DNA of 64,000 bases from Moheibacter sp035515075 (GTDB taxonomy: Bacteria > Bacteroidota > Bacteroidia > Flavobacteriales > Weeksellaceae): NCBI GenBank assembly GCA_035515075.1, contig DATJBZ010000009.1:1-64000 (forward strand). Reading direction: 5' to 3'. The notes under the pieces were generated by a model, which was not told the origin of the DNA, ran no database searches, and saw only the letters and a program-made list of their open reading frames with translations. Made by a program: the position numbers and the translations under genes. Positions 46,653 to 54,841 of this stretch are shown one piece after another. Within the stretch, counting starts at the first letter, position 1. The number at the start of each line of letters is the position of its first letter.

Positions 46653-48131
46653 CTATCGGTAATTATCATCTGAATCATCCGATTTGTTCACAGGATATTT
46701 TCCTGTAAAACAGCCGAAGCAATGTTCATTTGAACCCAAAATTTCAATCAAACTATCCACGCTCAAAAAGTCCAAACTGTCCACGCCCAGATATTGCGTC
46801 AATTCCTGTTTGTTCATATTGGCTGAAATCAAATCTTTCTTGGTCGGCATATCAATGCCCAAATAGCAAGGTGAAACAATCGGTGGCGACGCACTTCTAA
46901 AGTGAATTTCTTTGGCACCTGCTTCTTTCAAGATTTTGATCAGCAACTTGCTGGTCGTTCCTCGAACGATGGAATCGTCCAAAATTACCAAACGTCTTCC
47001 CTTGATTTTGTCCGCAATGGGATTCAATTTCAAATTGACAATTCGCTCGCGCATGGCTTGTGAAGGCAAAATAAACGAACGGCTCATGTAGCGGTTTTTG
47101 ACCAAAATTGGTTCAAACGGAATGCCCGAAGCTTCAGAATAACCAATGGCAGAGGGCACACCAGAATCCGGCACACCGATGACCACGTCCGCATCCACAG
47201 GCGATTGTTCAAATAATTTTCGGCCTGATTCTACCCGCAAGTTGTAAATTTCTTGGCCATCCATTTTGGAGTCAGGACGCGCAAAATAAATGTATTCAAA
47301 CGCGCAAATTCTTCTTTTGGAAGGTTGTTCTAAACTATACGAATGCAAACCTTCTTTGTTGACCACCACGATTTCTCCTGGTGCTACATCTCTCAAAAAA
47401 GTCGCGCCAACGGCATCCAAAGCACAGGTTTCTGAACTGAACACATAGGTGTCTTCGCCGATTTTTCCAATGCACAAAGGACGGATTCCGTTGGGATCTC
47501 GAAAAGCAGCCAAAGCGTCCTTGGCCAAAAGCAAAACCGAATAAGCGCCTTTGATTTCTTTCAAACCTTCTCGGATCGCATCTTGAACGCTCAAATCCGA
47601 ATATTTTTGAATCGAGCGCAAAATGACTTCCGAATCAGAAGTCGCCAAAAAAGGCAAGCCTTCTTGGCGCAATTTTTCTTTCAACGCATCGGTTTCGATG
47701 ACATTGCCATTGTGAACGATAGAAAAATGCGGTTTCCCATAATAATTGACCGCATAAATCGGTTGTATGTTTTTTTTGCTGACACTTCCAGCAGTCGAAT
47801 AACGCGTATGCCCAATGGCAGCATTGCCTTGAAAGTCCTCAATGTTTTCAATGTCTTTGAACACATCCAAAACCAAACCTTCCGATTTGTAGGTTTTGAT
47901 CGTGCCTTCTTTTAACACCGAAATTCCACAAGCTTCTTGACCGCGGTGTTGCAAAGCAAACATCCCAAATTGGGAAAGTGAAAAGGTTTCGATGTTTTGG
48001 GGCGAATACACGCCAAAAACACCACACTCCTCTTCTAATTGATCGATGGACTCTTCCTGCCATATTTTTTTCAAAATATTTCTTTGGTAAAAATCGGTTG
48101 TTTGGTTTGCGTTATTATTTTTTGTTTTCAT
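46653..48131 (-). CDS. purF: Amidophosphoribosyltransferase
   Basis: 492 residues. It makes 5-phosphoribosylamine from PRPP and glutamine, the committed purine step. The N-terminal nucleophile would be Cys36 after removal of a long propeptide (EEECGVFGVY). The glutaminase domain continues with QHRGQEACGI. The PRPP loop is RLVILDDSIVRGTTSKLL. Cysteines in RRICAFEYIY, SPCYLGIDMP and EHCFGCFTG match the four ligands of the B. subtilis-type [4Fe-4S] cluster. It lies six bases after purL and shares its riboswitch-controlled transcript. Confidence 0.95.
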   Translation of the reverse strand: MKTKNNNANQTTDFYQRNILKKIWQEESIDQLEEECGVFGVYSPQNIETFSLSQFGMFALQHRGQEACGISVLKEGTIKTYKSEGLVLDVFKDIENIEDFQGNAAIGHTRYSTAGSVSKKNIQPIYAVNYYGKPHFSIVHNGNVIETDALKEKLRQEGLPFLATSDSEVILRSIQKYSDLSVQDAIREGLKEIKGAYSVLLLAKDALAAFRDPNGIRPLCIGKIGEDTYVFSSETCALDAVGATFLRDVAPGEIVVVNKEGLHSYSLEQPSKRRICAFEYIYFARPDSKMDGQEIYNLRVESGRKLFEQSPVDADVVIGVPDSGVPSAIGYSEASGIPFEPILVKNRYMSRSFILPSQAMRERIVNLKLNPIADKIKGRRLVILDDSIVRGTTSKLLIKILKEAGAKEIHFRSASPPIVSPCYLGIDMPTKKDLISANMNKQELTQYLGVDSLDFLSVDSLIEILGSNEHCFGCFTGKYPVNKSDDSDDNYR

Positions 48132-48137
48132 TTTGAT

Positions 48138-51100
48138 TTACTTGAAATAATCGACCCCATTTTTAAAGATAGGCATGATTTCCATGTCGGGAATATTGGT
48201 GAAAACACCTTTTTCAATCCGTTCTGGATGGCCCATTCGACCATAAACTTTTCCACAAGGACTGACAATTCCTTCAATGCCCATGACCGAACCGTTGGGG
48301 TTGAACGGCATTTCTGACGCGACATTTCCTTTGAAATCAACATATTGCGTAGCAATTTGATTTTGTTGAATTAATTTCTTCAAATTCTTTTCATCCGCAA
48401 CAAAACGACCTTCACCATGTGAAACGGGCACCAAAAATTCTTGTCCAGCCAAATTATGCAACCAAGGAGAATGGGAAGCATTTACCCGAACTTTGACAAT
48501 TTGAGAAACATGTCGGCCTATTTCGTTGGCAGTCAATGTCGGTGTGTCTTCTGCCAATTCTTGAATTTCTCCATAAGGCAACAAACCTGATTTGATCAAA
48601 CCTTGGAAGCCATTGCAGATCCCTAAAATCAAGCCATTTCTTTCCAACAGCGCATAAACGCTGTCTTTGATGCGTTCATTTCTTAAAACCGTAGCAATGA
48701 ATTTTCCAGAACCATCGGGTTCGTCCGCGGCAGAAAAACCACCCGGAATGAACAAGATTTGTGCTTGGTCAATGGCTTTGGCAAAAGCGATCACGGTTTC
48801 CTCAATGTCTTTGGGTGTTAAATTTCTAAAAACGCCAATTTCAGTTTGTGCACCTTCTTTTCTGAAAGCTTTTTCACTGTCGTATTCGCTATTGGTTCCT
48901 GGAAAAACAGGAATGAACACTTTGGGTGAAGCCAATTTGGTGGACAAATAAACAGGCGCTTGGATGTCATCTGAAGTTTCAATCGCTAAATCAAACTTTT
49001 TGGTCATTGATTGTGCGGTGTTTTCTGGAAACAATTCAGCAAAAGTGCTTTTCCATTCTTTGACGATAGCATCAATTTCCATTGAAATGCCGTTGAATGA
49101 AATTTCTTTGGACGCATTGGTTTGTCCCAAATGATGGAAATTGTTTTGAATGGTTTGCGGAAGCGTCAAGTCTTCTTGGTGTTCAACGACAATGGCTGCT
49201 GGGAAATACTGCATCAATTCCAACGAAGTTTCCACAGTAAATCCTATTTCATTGCCAAAACTCATCAAAGCCAAAGTTTCTGAAATTCCTCCGAATTTAG
49301 CGGAAACGGCAGAAAGAATTTTATTGTTATTTGAATGAATGGCGTCAAAAATCGCTTTCAAATTCATTTCATCCAAAAGAAAATCATCGGTAGTATTCGG
49401 AATGAAAATCGATAATTTCGAATTTTTACTTTGCAAAGTCGCCGATATGATGGCGTCCGTTTTATTGGGACTCACTGCAAAAGAGATCAAAGTAGGAGGA
49501 ACATCCAAATCTTGGTAGCTTCCACTCATCGAATCTTTCCCACCAATGGCTGGGATTTCCAATTGTTTCTGGGCTTCTACCGAACCTAAAAGTGCAGCAA
49601 AAGGTTTTCCCCAACGGCTTGGATCATTCTTTAAACTTTCAAAATATTCTTGGAAAGTCAAACGAATGTCTTGGTATTTTCCGCCTGCAGCCACAATTTT
49701 CGCCACACTTTCCATCACAGCAAAATAAGCACCATGGTAAGGTGACCATCGGCTGATTAGTGGATTGAATCCAAAGCTCGCCATGCTCACTGCGTTGGTG
49801 AATCCATCGGTTGGGAATTTTTGTACGCTGATGTCTTCGGGGGTGTTTTGTGTTTTTCCACCAAAAGATTTCAACACTGTTCCGCGGCCAACATGGTCAT
49901 CAAACAAATCAATCATTCCCTTTTGGGAAGCGTGATTCAGTTCTGTCAACAAATGGACAAAACTTTCTTTGTTGAACATTCTTGGTGCGAAAGGATCGGT
50001 GTTTTCTCCATTTTTTACTTGAACGGTGGTTTGTTTTCTTACGCCATTGGAATCTAAAAAGCGGCGGTCCAATTCAACAATTTTATCGCCTTTCCACCAC
50101 ATCGTCATCGTTTCGTCTGAAGTTACTTCAGCAACAACCGTTGCCTCTAAATTTTCAACTTGAGCCAAAGCGATGAATTGGTCAACGTCTTTGTTATCAA
50201 CTACCACAGCCATTCTTTCTTGCGATTCAGACAAAGCGATTTCAGTGCCGTTCAAACCCGCATATTTCAATGGAAGTGTATCTAAATTGATGTTGACGCC
50301 TCTGGCAATTTCTCCGATCGCAACCGAAACACCGCCTGCGCCAAAGTCGTTGCATTTTTTGATCAAAGCCAAAACGGCTTGGCTTCTAAACAAGCGTTGG
50401 ATTTTTCGTTCAACAATCGCATTGCCTCTTTGCACTTCTGCGCTCAATTCTTCTAAATTTTGTCCATCATGGGTTTTGGAAGAGCCCGTTGCGCCACCTA
50501 CGCCATCTCGTCCAGTTAATCCACCCAAAAGGATGACTTTGTCACCTGCGGTAGGTTCTTCTCTTCGGACCCAATCTCTTTTGACCGCACCTGCGACAAA
50601 ACCAACTTCCATGCGCTTTGCTTTGTAGCCTTCGTCGTAAATTTCACGTACATGGGTTGAAGCCAAACCAATTTGATTTCCATAAGAACTGTAGCCTTTC
50701 GCAGCTTCTTTGGTGATTTTTCTTTGGGGCAATTTTCCGGTTAAAGTGGTTTCGATTTTTTCCAAAGGATTGGCAGAACCTGTGACGCGCATCGCTTGAA
50801 AGACATAAGCACGACCAGACAAAGGGTCGCGAATCGCGCCGCCGACACAAGTAGAAGCACCACCATAAGGTTCTACTTCGGTTGGGTGATTGTGGGTTTC
50901 ATTTTTGAATTGCAACAACCATTCTTCTTCCACGCCATCTACATCAATTGGGACAACTATCGAACAAGCATTGATTTCTTCTGAAATGTCAATGTTGGTG
51001 ATTTTTCCTGTTTTGCTCAAATATTTCCCCATAATGGTCGCCATGTCCATCATTCGGATCGGCTTGGTTATATTGAGTTCTTGGCGAATGCTCAAGTAAT

Positions 51101-51842
51101 AGTCAAAGGTTTTTTGCAAGGTTTCTTGAAAGTCATTCTCAAACTTGACAGCAGTAATTTCGGTTTCAAAAGTTGTATGACGACAATGGTCGGACCAATA
51201 AGTGTCCAAAACTTTCAATTCAGTTTCGGTTGGATTTCTTTGAATGGATTGAAAGTGGGTTTGAATGAACTGTAAATCGTCCATCCCCATTGAAAAACCG
51301 AAGTTTTGATGCAATTCATTCAATTGTACTTCATCAAAATCAATGAAACCATCCATGGTTTGTACCGGTTTGATTTCAGGTGTTTCATGCACTTCCAATT
51401 GATTCAGATTTTTTTCTCTGGATTCGATCGGGTTGATCAAATAGTCTTTTGCTTTTTGAAACAAATCGACTGAAATATCTTCAAAAACATAAAGATAAGC
51501 TGTTTTGACTTCTGTATTGTGAATGCCCATTAACTGCAAACATTGGTTGGCAGAATCCGCTCTTTGGTCATATTGTCCAGGAATGGGTTCTGAAGCAAAG
51601 TACTTTTCTTCGGAAGATTGCGTCAAAACCTCATTCAAATCAAGAAAGGCTTGATCGGTTACAGGGTCCGCAAAAACTTTGAAAAGGCTGTCTTTCAACT
51701 GTTTTTCATCGATATTAAAAAGATCATAAACCACAAAAACCTTGCACTTAGTTCCAGCAGCAAGGTTTTGAAGTTCTTGGGTTACATTCTTACTTAGAAT
51801 GTCAAAATTCGATTTTTTTTGAATAAAAATTCGTTTATTCAT
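48138..51842 (-). CDS. purL: Phosphoribosylformylglycinamidine synthase, single-chain
   Basis: 1234 residues from ATG 51842; a TTG at 51866 is in frame but less likely. It converts FGAR, ATP and glutamine to FGAM. Segments are the N-terminal PurS-like part (about 1-150), the linker and two AIRS-type halves (THNHPTEVEPYGGASTCVGG, GGLTGRDGVGGATGSS, GGKDSMSGSY), and a C-terminal class I glutaminase with FIPGGFSAADEPDGSGKF and the nucleophile Cys1076 in LGICNGFQGLI, plus VSHGEGRFV. This long single-chain type contrasts with the split PurS/Q/L system. The leader carries a purine riboswitch. Confidence 0.97.
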   Translation of the reverse strand: MNKRIFIQKKSNFDILSKNVTQELQNLAAGTKCKVFVVYDLFNIDEKQLKDSLFKVFADPVTDQAFLDLNEVLTQSSEEKYFASEPIPGQYDQRADSANQCLQLMGIHNTEVKTAYLYVFEDISVDLFQKAKDYLINPIESREKNLNQLEVHETPEIKPVQTMDGFIDFDEVQLNELHQNFGFSMGMDDLQFIQTHFQSIQRNPTETELKVLDTYWSDHCRHTTFETEITAVKFENDFQETLQKTFDYYLSIRQELNITKPIRMMDMATIMGKYLSKTGKITNIDISEEINACSIVVPIDVDGVEEEWLLQFKNETHNHPTEVEPYGGASTCVGGAIRDPLSGRAYVFQAMRVTGSANPLEKIETTLTGKLPQRKITKEAAKGYSSYGNQIGLASTHVREIYDEGYKAKRMEVGFVAGAVKRDWVRREEPTAGDKVILLGGLTGRDGVGGATGSSKTHDGQNLEELSAEVQRGNAIVERKIQRLFRSQAVLALIKKCNDFGAGGVSVAIGEIARGVNINLDTLPLKYAGLNGTEIALSESQERMAVVVDNKDVDQFIALAQVENLEATVVAEVTSDETMTMWWKGDKIVELDRRFLDSNGVRKQTTVQVKNGENTDPFAPRMFNKESFVHLLTELNHASQKGMIDLFDDHVGRGTVLKSFGGKTQNTPEDISVQKFPTDGFTNAVSMASFGFNPLISRWSPYHGAYFAVMESVAKIVAAGGKYQDIRLTFQEYFESLKNDPSRWGKPFAALLGSVEAQKQLEIPAIGGKDSMSGSYQDLDVPPTLISFAVSPNKTDAIISATLQSKNSKLSIFIPNTTDDFLLDEMNLKAIFDAIHSNNNKILSAVSAKFGGISETLALMSFGNEIGFTVETSLELMQYFPAAIVVEHQEDLTLPQTIQNNFHHLGQTNASKEISFNGISMEIDAIVKEWKSTFAELFPENTAQSMTKKFDLAIETSDDIQAPVYLSTKLASPKVFIPVFPGTNSEYDSEKAFRKEGAQTEIGVFRNLTPKDIEETVIAFAKAIDQAQILFIPGGFSAADEPDGSGKFIATVLRNERIKDSVYALLERNGLILGICNGFQGLIKSGLLPYGEIQELAEDTPTLTANEIGRHVSQIVKVRVNASHSPWLHNLAGQEFLVPVSHGEGRFVADEKNLKKLIQQNQIATQYVDFKGNVASEMPFNPNGSVMGIEGIVSPCGKVYGRMGHPERIEKGVFTNIPDMEIMPIFKNGVDYFK

Positions 51843-51876
51843 ATCTTTATTTAAATTATTTTTCAATCAACTAATT

Positions 51877-51919
51877 ACAAATGAAGGTATGGTAAACGAA
51901 TAACATACACTTCATTTGT
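51877..51919 (-). promoter_or_regulatory. Competing hairpin (expression platform) of the purL riboswitch
   Basis: ACAAATGAAGGTATG (51877-51891) pairs with CATAC-A-CTTCATTTGT (51904-51919): 15 pairs with one bulged base and a 12-base loop. The 51908-51919 part is also the 3' strand of aptamer stem P1, so the two folds exclude each other. The hairpin ends 34 bases before the purL ATG and is not followed by a T-run on the minus strand. A classical intrinsic terminator is therefore not evident, and translation or Rho-dependent control is possible. Confidence 0.75.
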
Positions 51920-51984
51920 AGAAACAGATTCATGGTCTGTTGTAGAAACGCTCAACCTTATTTCGAGCTTATACAAAGGAAGTG
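51908..51984 (-). promoter_or_regulatory. Purine (guanine-type) riboswitch aptamer
   Basis: Read on the minus strand: P1 5' CACTTCCTTTGTA (51984-51972), J1/2 TAA, P2 GCTCGA/TTGAGC (51968-51963 with 51955-51950), loop L2 AATAAGG, J2/3 GTTTCTAC (51949-51942, identical to the family core), P3 AACAGA/TCTGTT (51941-51936 with 51928-51923), loop L3 CCATGAA, J3/1 TC, and P1 3' TACAAATGAAGTG (51920-51908). L2 GG and L3 CC can form the two loop-loop pairs. The C just before P1 is the base that selects guanine over adenine. Ligand is inferred, not tested. Confidence 0.9.
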
Positions 51985-52007
51985 AATTCACACAAAATTA
52001 TACTTGG

Positions 52008-52015
52008 CAAAAGTA
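52008..52015 (-). promoter_or_regulatory. -7 box TACTTTTG of the purL-purF operon
   Basis: CAAAAGTA on the plus strand. A start site a few bases downstream (near 52001) places the riboswitch about 16 bases into a 160-base leader. Confidence 0.6.
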
Positions 52016-52110
52016 CAATTAATTTTTATGATTCGGAAGATTATTTGAAGAGACTTTTTTGGGTAAATTATCAGGGAGATTGAAAGTTAAAAGTCTAATT
52101 TTAAGGCACA

Positions 52111-52209
52111 AAAAAAGGCAAGCTTACTACATCACACCGCTCAACCGGACGCCCTTGCTGCGTTCCCGCCCTGGGGGATTAACCAGGAGCTGGTTGTGTA
52201 GGACTTGCC
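52111..52209 (-). ncRNA. ffs: Signal recognition particle RNA (4.5S-type)
   Basis: About 100 bases on the minus strand. The ends pair (GGGCAAGTCC with the 3' AAGCTTGCC). The apical domain has GGGCGGGAACGCAGCAAGGGCG, containing the GGAACGCAGCA core that carries the Ffh-binding loops in bacterial SRP RNAs (motif seen at about 52146-52167). A run of T follows the 3' stem at about 52109-52116 as terminator. It is the RNA partner of Ffh; ftsY, the receptor, lies 2.7 kb away. Confidence 0.9.
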
Positions 52210-52214
52210 CGATG

Positions 52215-52245
52215 CAAAGGTACAATTATTTTGCAGTTCACAAAA
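52215..52245 (-). promoter_or_regulatory. Promoter of the SRP RNA gene
   Basis: CAAAGGTA (-7 box TACCTTTG, 52215-52222) and CAAAA (-33 TTTTG, 52241-52245) on the plus strand are 18 bases apart. Both elements match, and the box ends five bases from the RNA 5' end. Confidence 0.75.
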
Positions 52246-52297
52246 TCGAATTGATTTTTGAGCGCATGAATAAAATCAGTCCCGTGGATTTTAGCTG

Positions 52298-52326
52298 TTG
52301 AAGCTTGTCAAAATCCATTAACTTTG
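52298..52326 (+). promoter_or_regulatory. Promoter of lnt with both elements, four bases before the start codon
   Basis: TTG (52298-52300), 18 bases, then TAACTTTG (52319-52326). The lnt ATG begins at 52331, which leaves almost no room for a leader. Confidence 0.65.
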
Positions 52327-52330
52327 CTCT

Positions 52331-53995
52331 ATGTCAAAATACATTTTATATGCCGTTGCATCGGGACTGATCTTGGCTTTAGGCTGGCCATCGCATGGTT
52401 TCCCGTTGCTTTTGTTTTTTGGATTTGTACCGCTACTTTTTGCGGAAAATAAAATTGACCAAATGAAGCACCTCAAATTCAGAGGTTGGAGAATCTTTGG
52501 ATTGGCTTATTTGGCTTTTTTCATTTGGAATGCCATTGTGATTTGGTGGTTGCACTATGCGCAGCAAGTCAATGCCGAAGGCGAACTGGTCAATTCTTGG
52601 ATTTCTTATTTGATTCCTGTTTTTGCCAATGCTTTGTTGATGAGTGTAGTTTTTCAATTGTACCATTGGGTCAAAACCAAGTCGGGACACATGTACGGCA
52701 TTCCTTTTTTACCAGCGATTTGGATGGCTTTTGAGAAATTTCATTTGAATTGGGAAATGTCTTGGCCTTGGTTCAATTTGGGCAATGGTTTTGCAAAGTT
52801 TCCAGAATGGGTGCAATGGTATGAAATAACAGGTGCCTTTGGTGGAACTTTGTGGATTCTCTTAGGAAACATGATCATTTTCTATTATCTCTATGCTTAT
52901 TTAAATACCAAAAAGAAAAAATACAGCAAACAATTGGCAGTTTACACATTGTTGTGGATTGGTTTACCGATGGCGATTTCTTATGCGATGTATTACAGCT
53001 ACGAAGAAAAAGGTGAGGAGATTACCGCTTTGATTTTACAGCCAGAGTTGGATTCTTATACAGAAAAATACGAGAAAGATACTTTTGAGATTTTGGATGA
53101 TTTGATTCAAATAACCCATAAAAACATCACCCCTGAGGTGCAATTTGTTGTGGCACCTGAAACAGCGTTTCCTGGCTCTGGTCCTGGTTTGAACATGGAT
53201 CAACTGCCACAAGATTATTTGATTCAAACTTTGCAGAAAGAGTTTGCCAATTATCCTGCGATGTCGTTTGTTTCAGGTGTAGAATTGATGCGTTTCTATC
53301 CGTACGAAAAGTTAGCGAGCGAAACGGCCACGCCTTTTAGGAGCTCTGACATGTGGTACGATGTGACGAATTCAGCCATTCAACTCAATGCCAAAGACAG
53401 CATTCAAGTGTACCACAAATCCAAATTGGTGGTCGGGGTAGAGCATTTTCCTTATGTGTCTTTCTTTAAGCCGATTTTGGGTGACATGATGTTGAATTTT
53501 GGTGGGACAGTGAGTTCGCGCATGACGCAAAAGGAACGAAGTGTGTTTGTTAATTCAATGAATGATGCGAAGGTGGCGCCGATCATTTGTTATGAATCGA
53601 TTTATGGGGAATTTACGACAGATTATGTAAAAAAAGGCGCAAATGTGTTGTTCATTATGACCAATGATTCTTGGTGGGGCAATTCGGATGGACACAAACA
53701 ATTGTTGTTGTATGGGAATTTGAGGGCGATTGAAAACCGAAGAGACATCGTGCGGTCAGCGAATTCTGGTGTGTCTGCATTTGTGAATCAAAAAGGAGAA
53801 ATCACAGCTGCTTTGCCTTACGAAACCAATGGTGCTTTGCTCGGAAAAGCAAAATTAAACAATGAATTGACTTTTTATAGCCGACATGGAGATTATTTGG
53901 TTAGATTTGCACTTTTAATCGCAGGAATCTTATTGGGTTACACTGCGGCATGGCATATCATTAACCGATTGCGAAAGAAAAAGAAATTAAATTAG
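52331..53995 (+). CDS. lnt: Apolipoprotein N-acyltransferase
   Basis: 554 residues. It N-acylates the lipid-modified Cys of lipoproteins at the inner membrane. The N-terminal half (1 to about 230) has six or more membrane helices. A periplasmic nitrilase-type domain carries the Glu in VVAPETAFPGSGPG, the Lys in VYHKSKLVVGVEHFPY and the nucleophile Cys in VAPIICYESIYGEF. A last helix (about 520-540) anchors the C-terminus. Short basic tail RLRKKKKLN. Confidence 0.95.
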   Translation: MSKYILYAVASGLILALGWPSHGFPLLLFFGFVPLLFAENKIDQMKHLKFRGWRIFGLAYLAFFIWNAIVIWWLHYAQQVNAEGELVNSWISYLIPVFANALLMSVVFQLYHWVKTKSGHMYGIPFLPAIWMAFEKFHLNWEMSWPWFNLGNGFAKFPEWVQWYEITGAFGGTLWILLGNMIIFYYLYAYLNTKKKKYSKQLAVYTLLWIGLPMAISYAMYYSYEEKGEEITALILQPELDSYTEKYEKDTFEILDDLIQITHKNITPEVQFVVAPETAFPGSGPGLNMDQLPQDYLIQTLQKEFANYPAMSFVSGVELMRFYPYEKLASETATPFRSSDMWYDVTNSAIQLNAKDSIQVYHKSKLVVGVEHFPYVSFFKPILGDMMLNFGGTVSSRMTQKERSVFVNSMNDAKVAPIICYESIYGEFTTDYVKKGANVLFIMTNDSWWGNSDGHKQLLLYGNLRAIENRRDIVRSANSGVSAFVNQKGEITAALPYETNGALLGKAKLNNELTFYSRHGDYLVRFALLIAGILLGYTAAWHIINRLRKKKKLN

Positions 53996-54026
53996 GAAAT
54001 AATTGTTTTTCTAAAAAGAATATCTA

Positions 54027-54034
54027 TATCTTTG
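54027..54034 (+). promoter_or_regulatory. -7 box TATCTTTG of the rpmB-rpmG operon
   Basis: Exact box with TTG 21 bases upstream (54003-54005), 24 bases before the rpmB ATG. Confidence 0.65.
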
Positions 54035-54058
54035 CAGTCCGAAAAAAATCTGGAACAA

Positions 54059-54295
54059 ATGTCGAAAATTTGTCAAATTACTGGAAAGAAAAGAATGGTT
54101 GGGAACAAAGTTTCTCACTCCAATATCAAAACAAAACGCACTTTTGACGTGAACTTGTTTAAAAAGAGATTCTTCATGCCTGAATTGGGCGAATGGATTA
54201 CCTTGAGAGTATCTGCTCATGGGTTGAAAACCATCAACAAAATTGGTTTGGAAGAAGCAGTTAAACGTGGACGTAAAAAAGGATTAATCGATTAA
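54059..54295 (+). CDS. rpmB: 50S ribosomal protein L28
   Basis: 78 residues starting MSKICQITGKKRMVGNKVSH, the standard L28 opening. TLRVSAHGLKTINKIG is the conserved C-terminal segment. First gene of the rpmB-rpmG-DUF4295 run. An alternative upstream start nine codons earlier would lie just after the -7 box and is not used. Confidence 0.98.
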   Translation: MSKICQITGKKRMVGNKVSHSNIKTKRTFDVNLFKKRFFMPELGEWITLRVSAHGLKTINKIGLEEAVKRGRKKGLID

Positions 54296-54306
54296 TTACA
54301 TTCATC

Positions 54307-54489
54307 ATGGCAAAGAAGGGAAATAGAGTACAAGTTATATTAGAGTGTACAGAGCACAAAGAAAGTGGTATGCCGGGAATGTCTCGATACATCACAACGA
54401 AGAATAAGAAAAATACGCCAGATAGAATTGAATTGAAAAAATTCAATGCTGTTTTGAAGCGTTATACTTTACACAAAGAAATCAAATAA
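54307..54489 (+). CDS. rpmG: 50S ribosomal protein L33
   Basis: 60 residues, MAKKGNRVQVILECTEHKES, then PDRIELKKFNAVLKRYTLHKEIK. The zinc-ribbon cysteines of one L33 form are absent (only one Cys is present), so this is the zinc-independent type. It lies 11 bases after rpmB. Confidence 0.97.
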   Translation: MAKKGNRVQVILECTEHKESGMPGMSRYITTKNKKNTPDRIELKKFNAVLKRYTLHKEIK

Positions 54490-54499
54490 ATAGTTAGCC

Positions 54500-54649
54500 A
54501 TGGCAAAAAAGACCGTAGCCACCTTACAAACAGGTGCATCTAAGAAAATGACCAAAGTTTTTAAAATGGTAAAGTCGCCTAAATCTGGTGCTTACTATTT
54601 TGAAGAAAGAGTGATCAACGCTGATAACGTTAATGACTTTTTGAAATAA
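54500..54649 (+). CDS. DUF4295 small basic protein
   Basis: 49 residues: MAKKTVATLQTGASKKMTKV, followed by FKMVKSPKSGAYYFEERVIN and a DNVNDFLK end. It begins 10 bases after rpmG and is the conserved third member of the rpmB-rpmG group in Flavobacteriia. Its basic composition and constant ribosomal neighbours suggest a ribosome-associated role, which is inference. It is too short for most gene finders. Confidence 0.88.
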   Translation: MAKKTVATLQTGASKKMTKVFKMVKSPKSGAYYFEERVINADNVNDFLK

Positions 54650-54692
54650 TTATATTTTATAAGCATTATTATAAAATTAATTTTAAGGGTTT

Positions 54693-54721
54693 AAAGGTTG
54701 CGATTTTGCAGCCTTTTTTTT
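54693..54721 (+). terminator. Terminator of the rpmB-rpmG-DUF4295 operon
   Basis: AAAGGTTGC and GCAGCCTTT pair (one G-T wobble) around GATTTT, followed by a run of eight T. Confidence 0.8.
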
Positions 54722-54816
54722 GTTGATTTAAATCCAGGTCATCCAAGTATGGCAAGGGAAATGTTATGGAATTCGTAATTCCCAATGGTTTCCTAAAACA
54801 TCCCAATTAAATAGCT

Positions 54817-54824
54817 TATTTTTG
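54817..54824 (+). promoter_or_regulatory. -7 box TATTTTTG of ftsY
   Basis: Exact box. An in-frame GTG at 54824 lies on its last base and cannot be the start, which decides in favour of the GTG at 54842. Confidence 0.6.
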
Positions 54825-54841
54825 TGATTAAATTTTCAGAA

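Noticed and set aside
51843..51866. Upstream TTG start for purL
   Set aside because: The ATG at 51842 gives the usual N-terminus, and the extra eight codons are low-complexity leader. It cannot be fully excluded.
52059..52301. Plus-strand 80-codon open frame
   Set aside because: It is antisense to the SRP RNA and its promoter.
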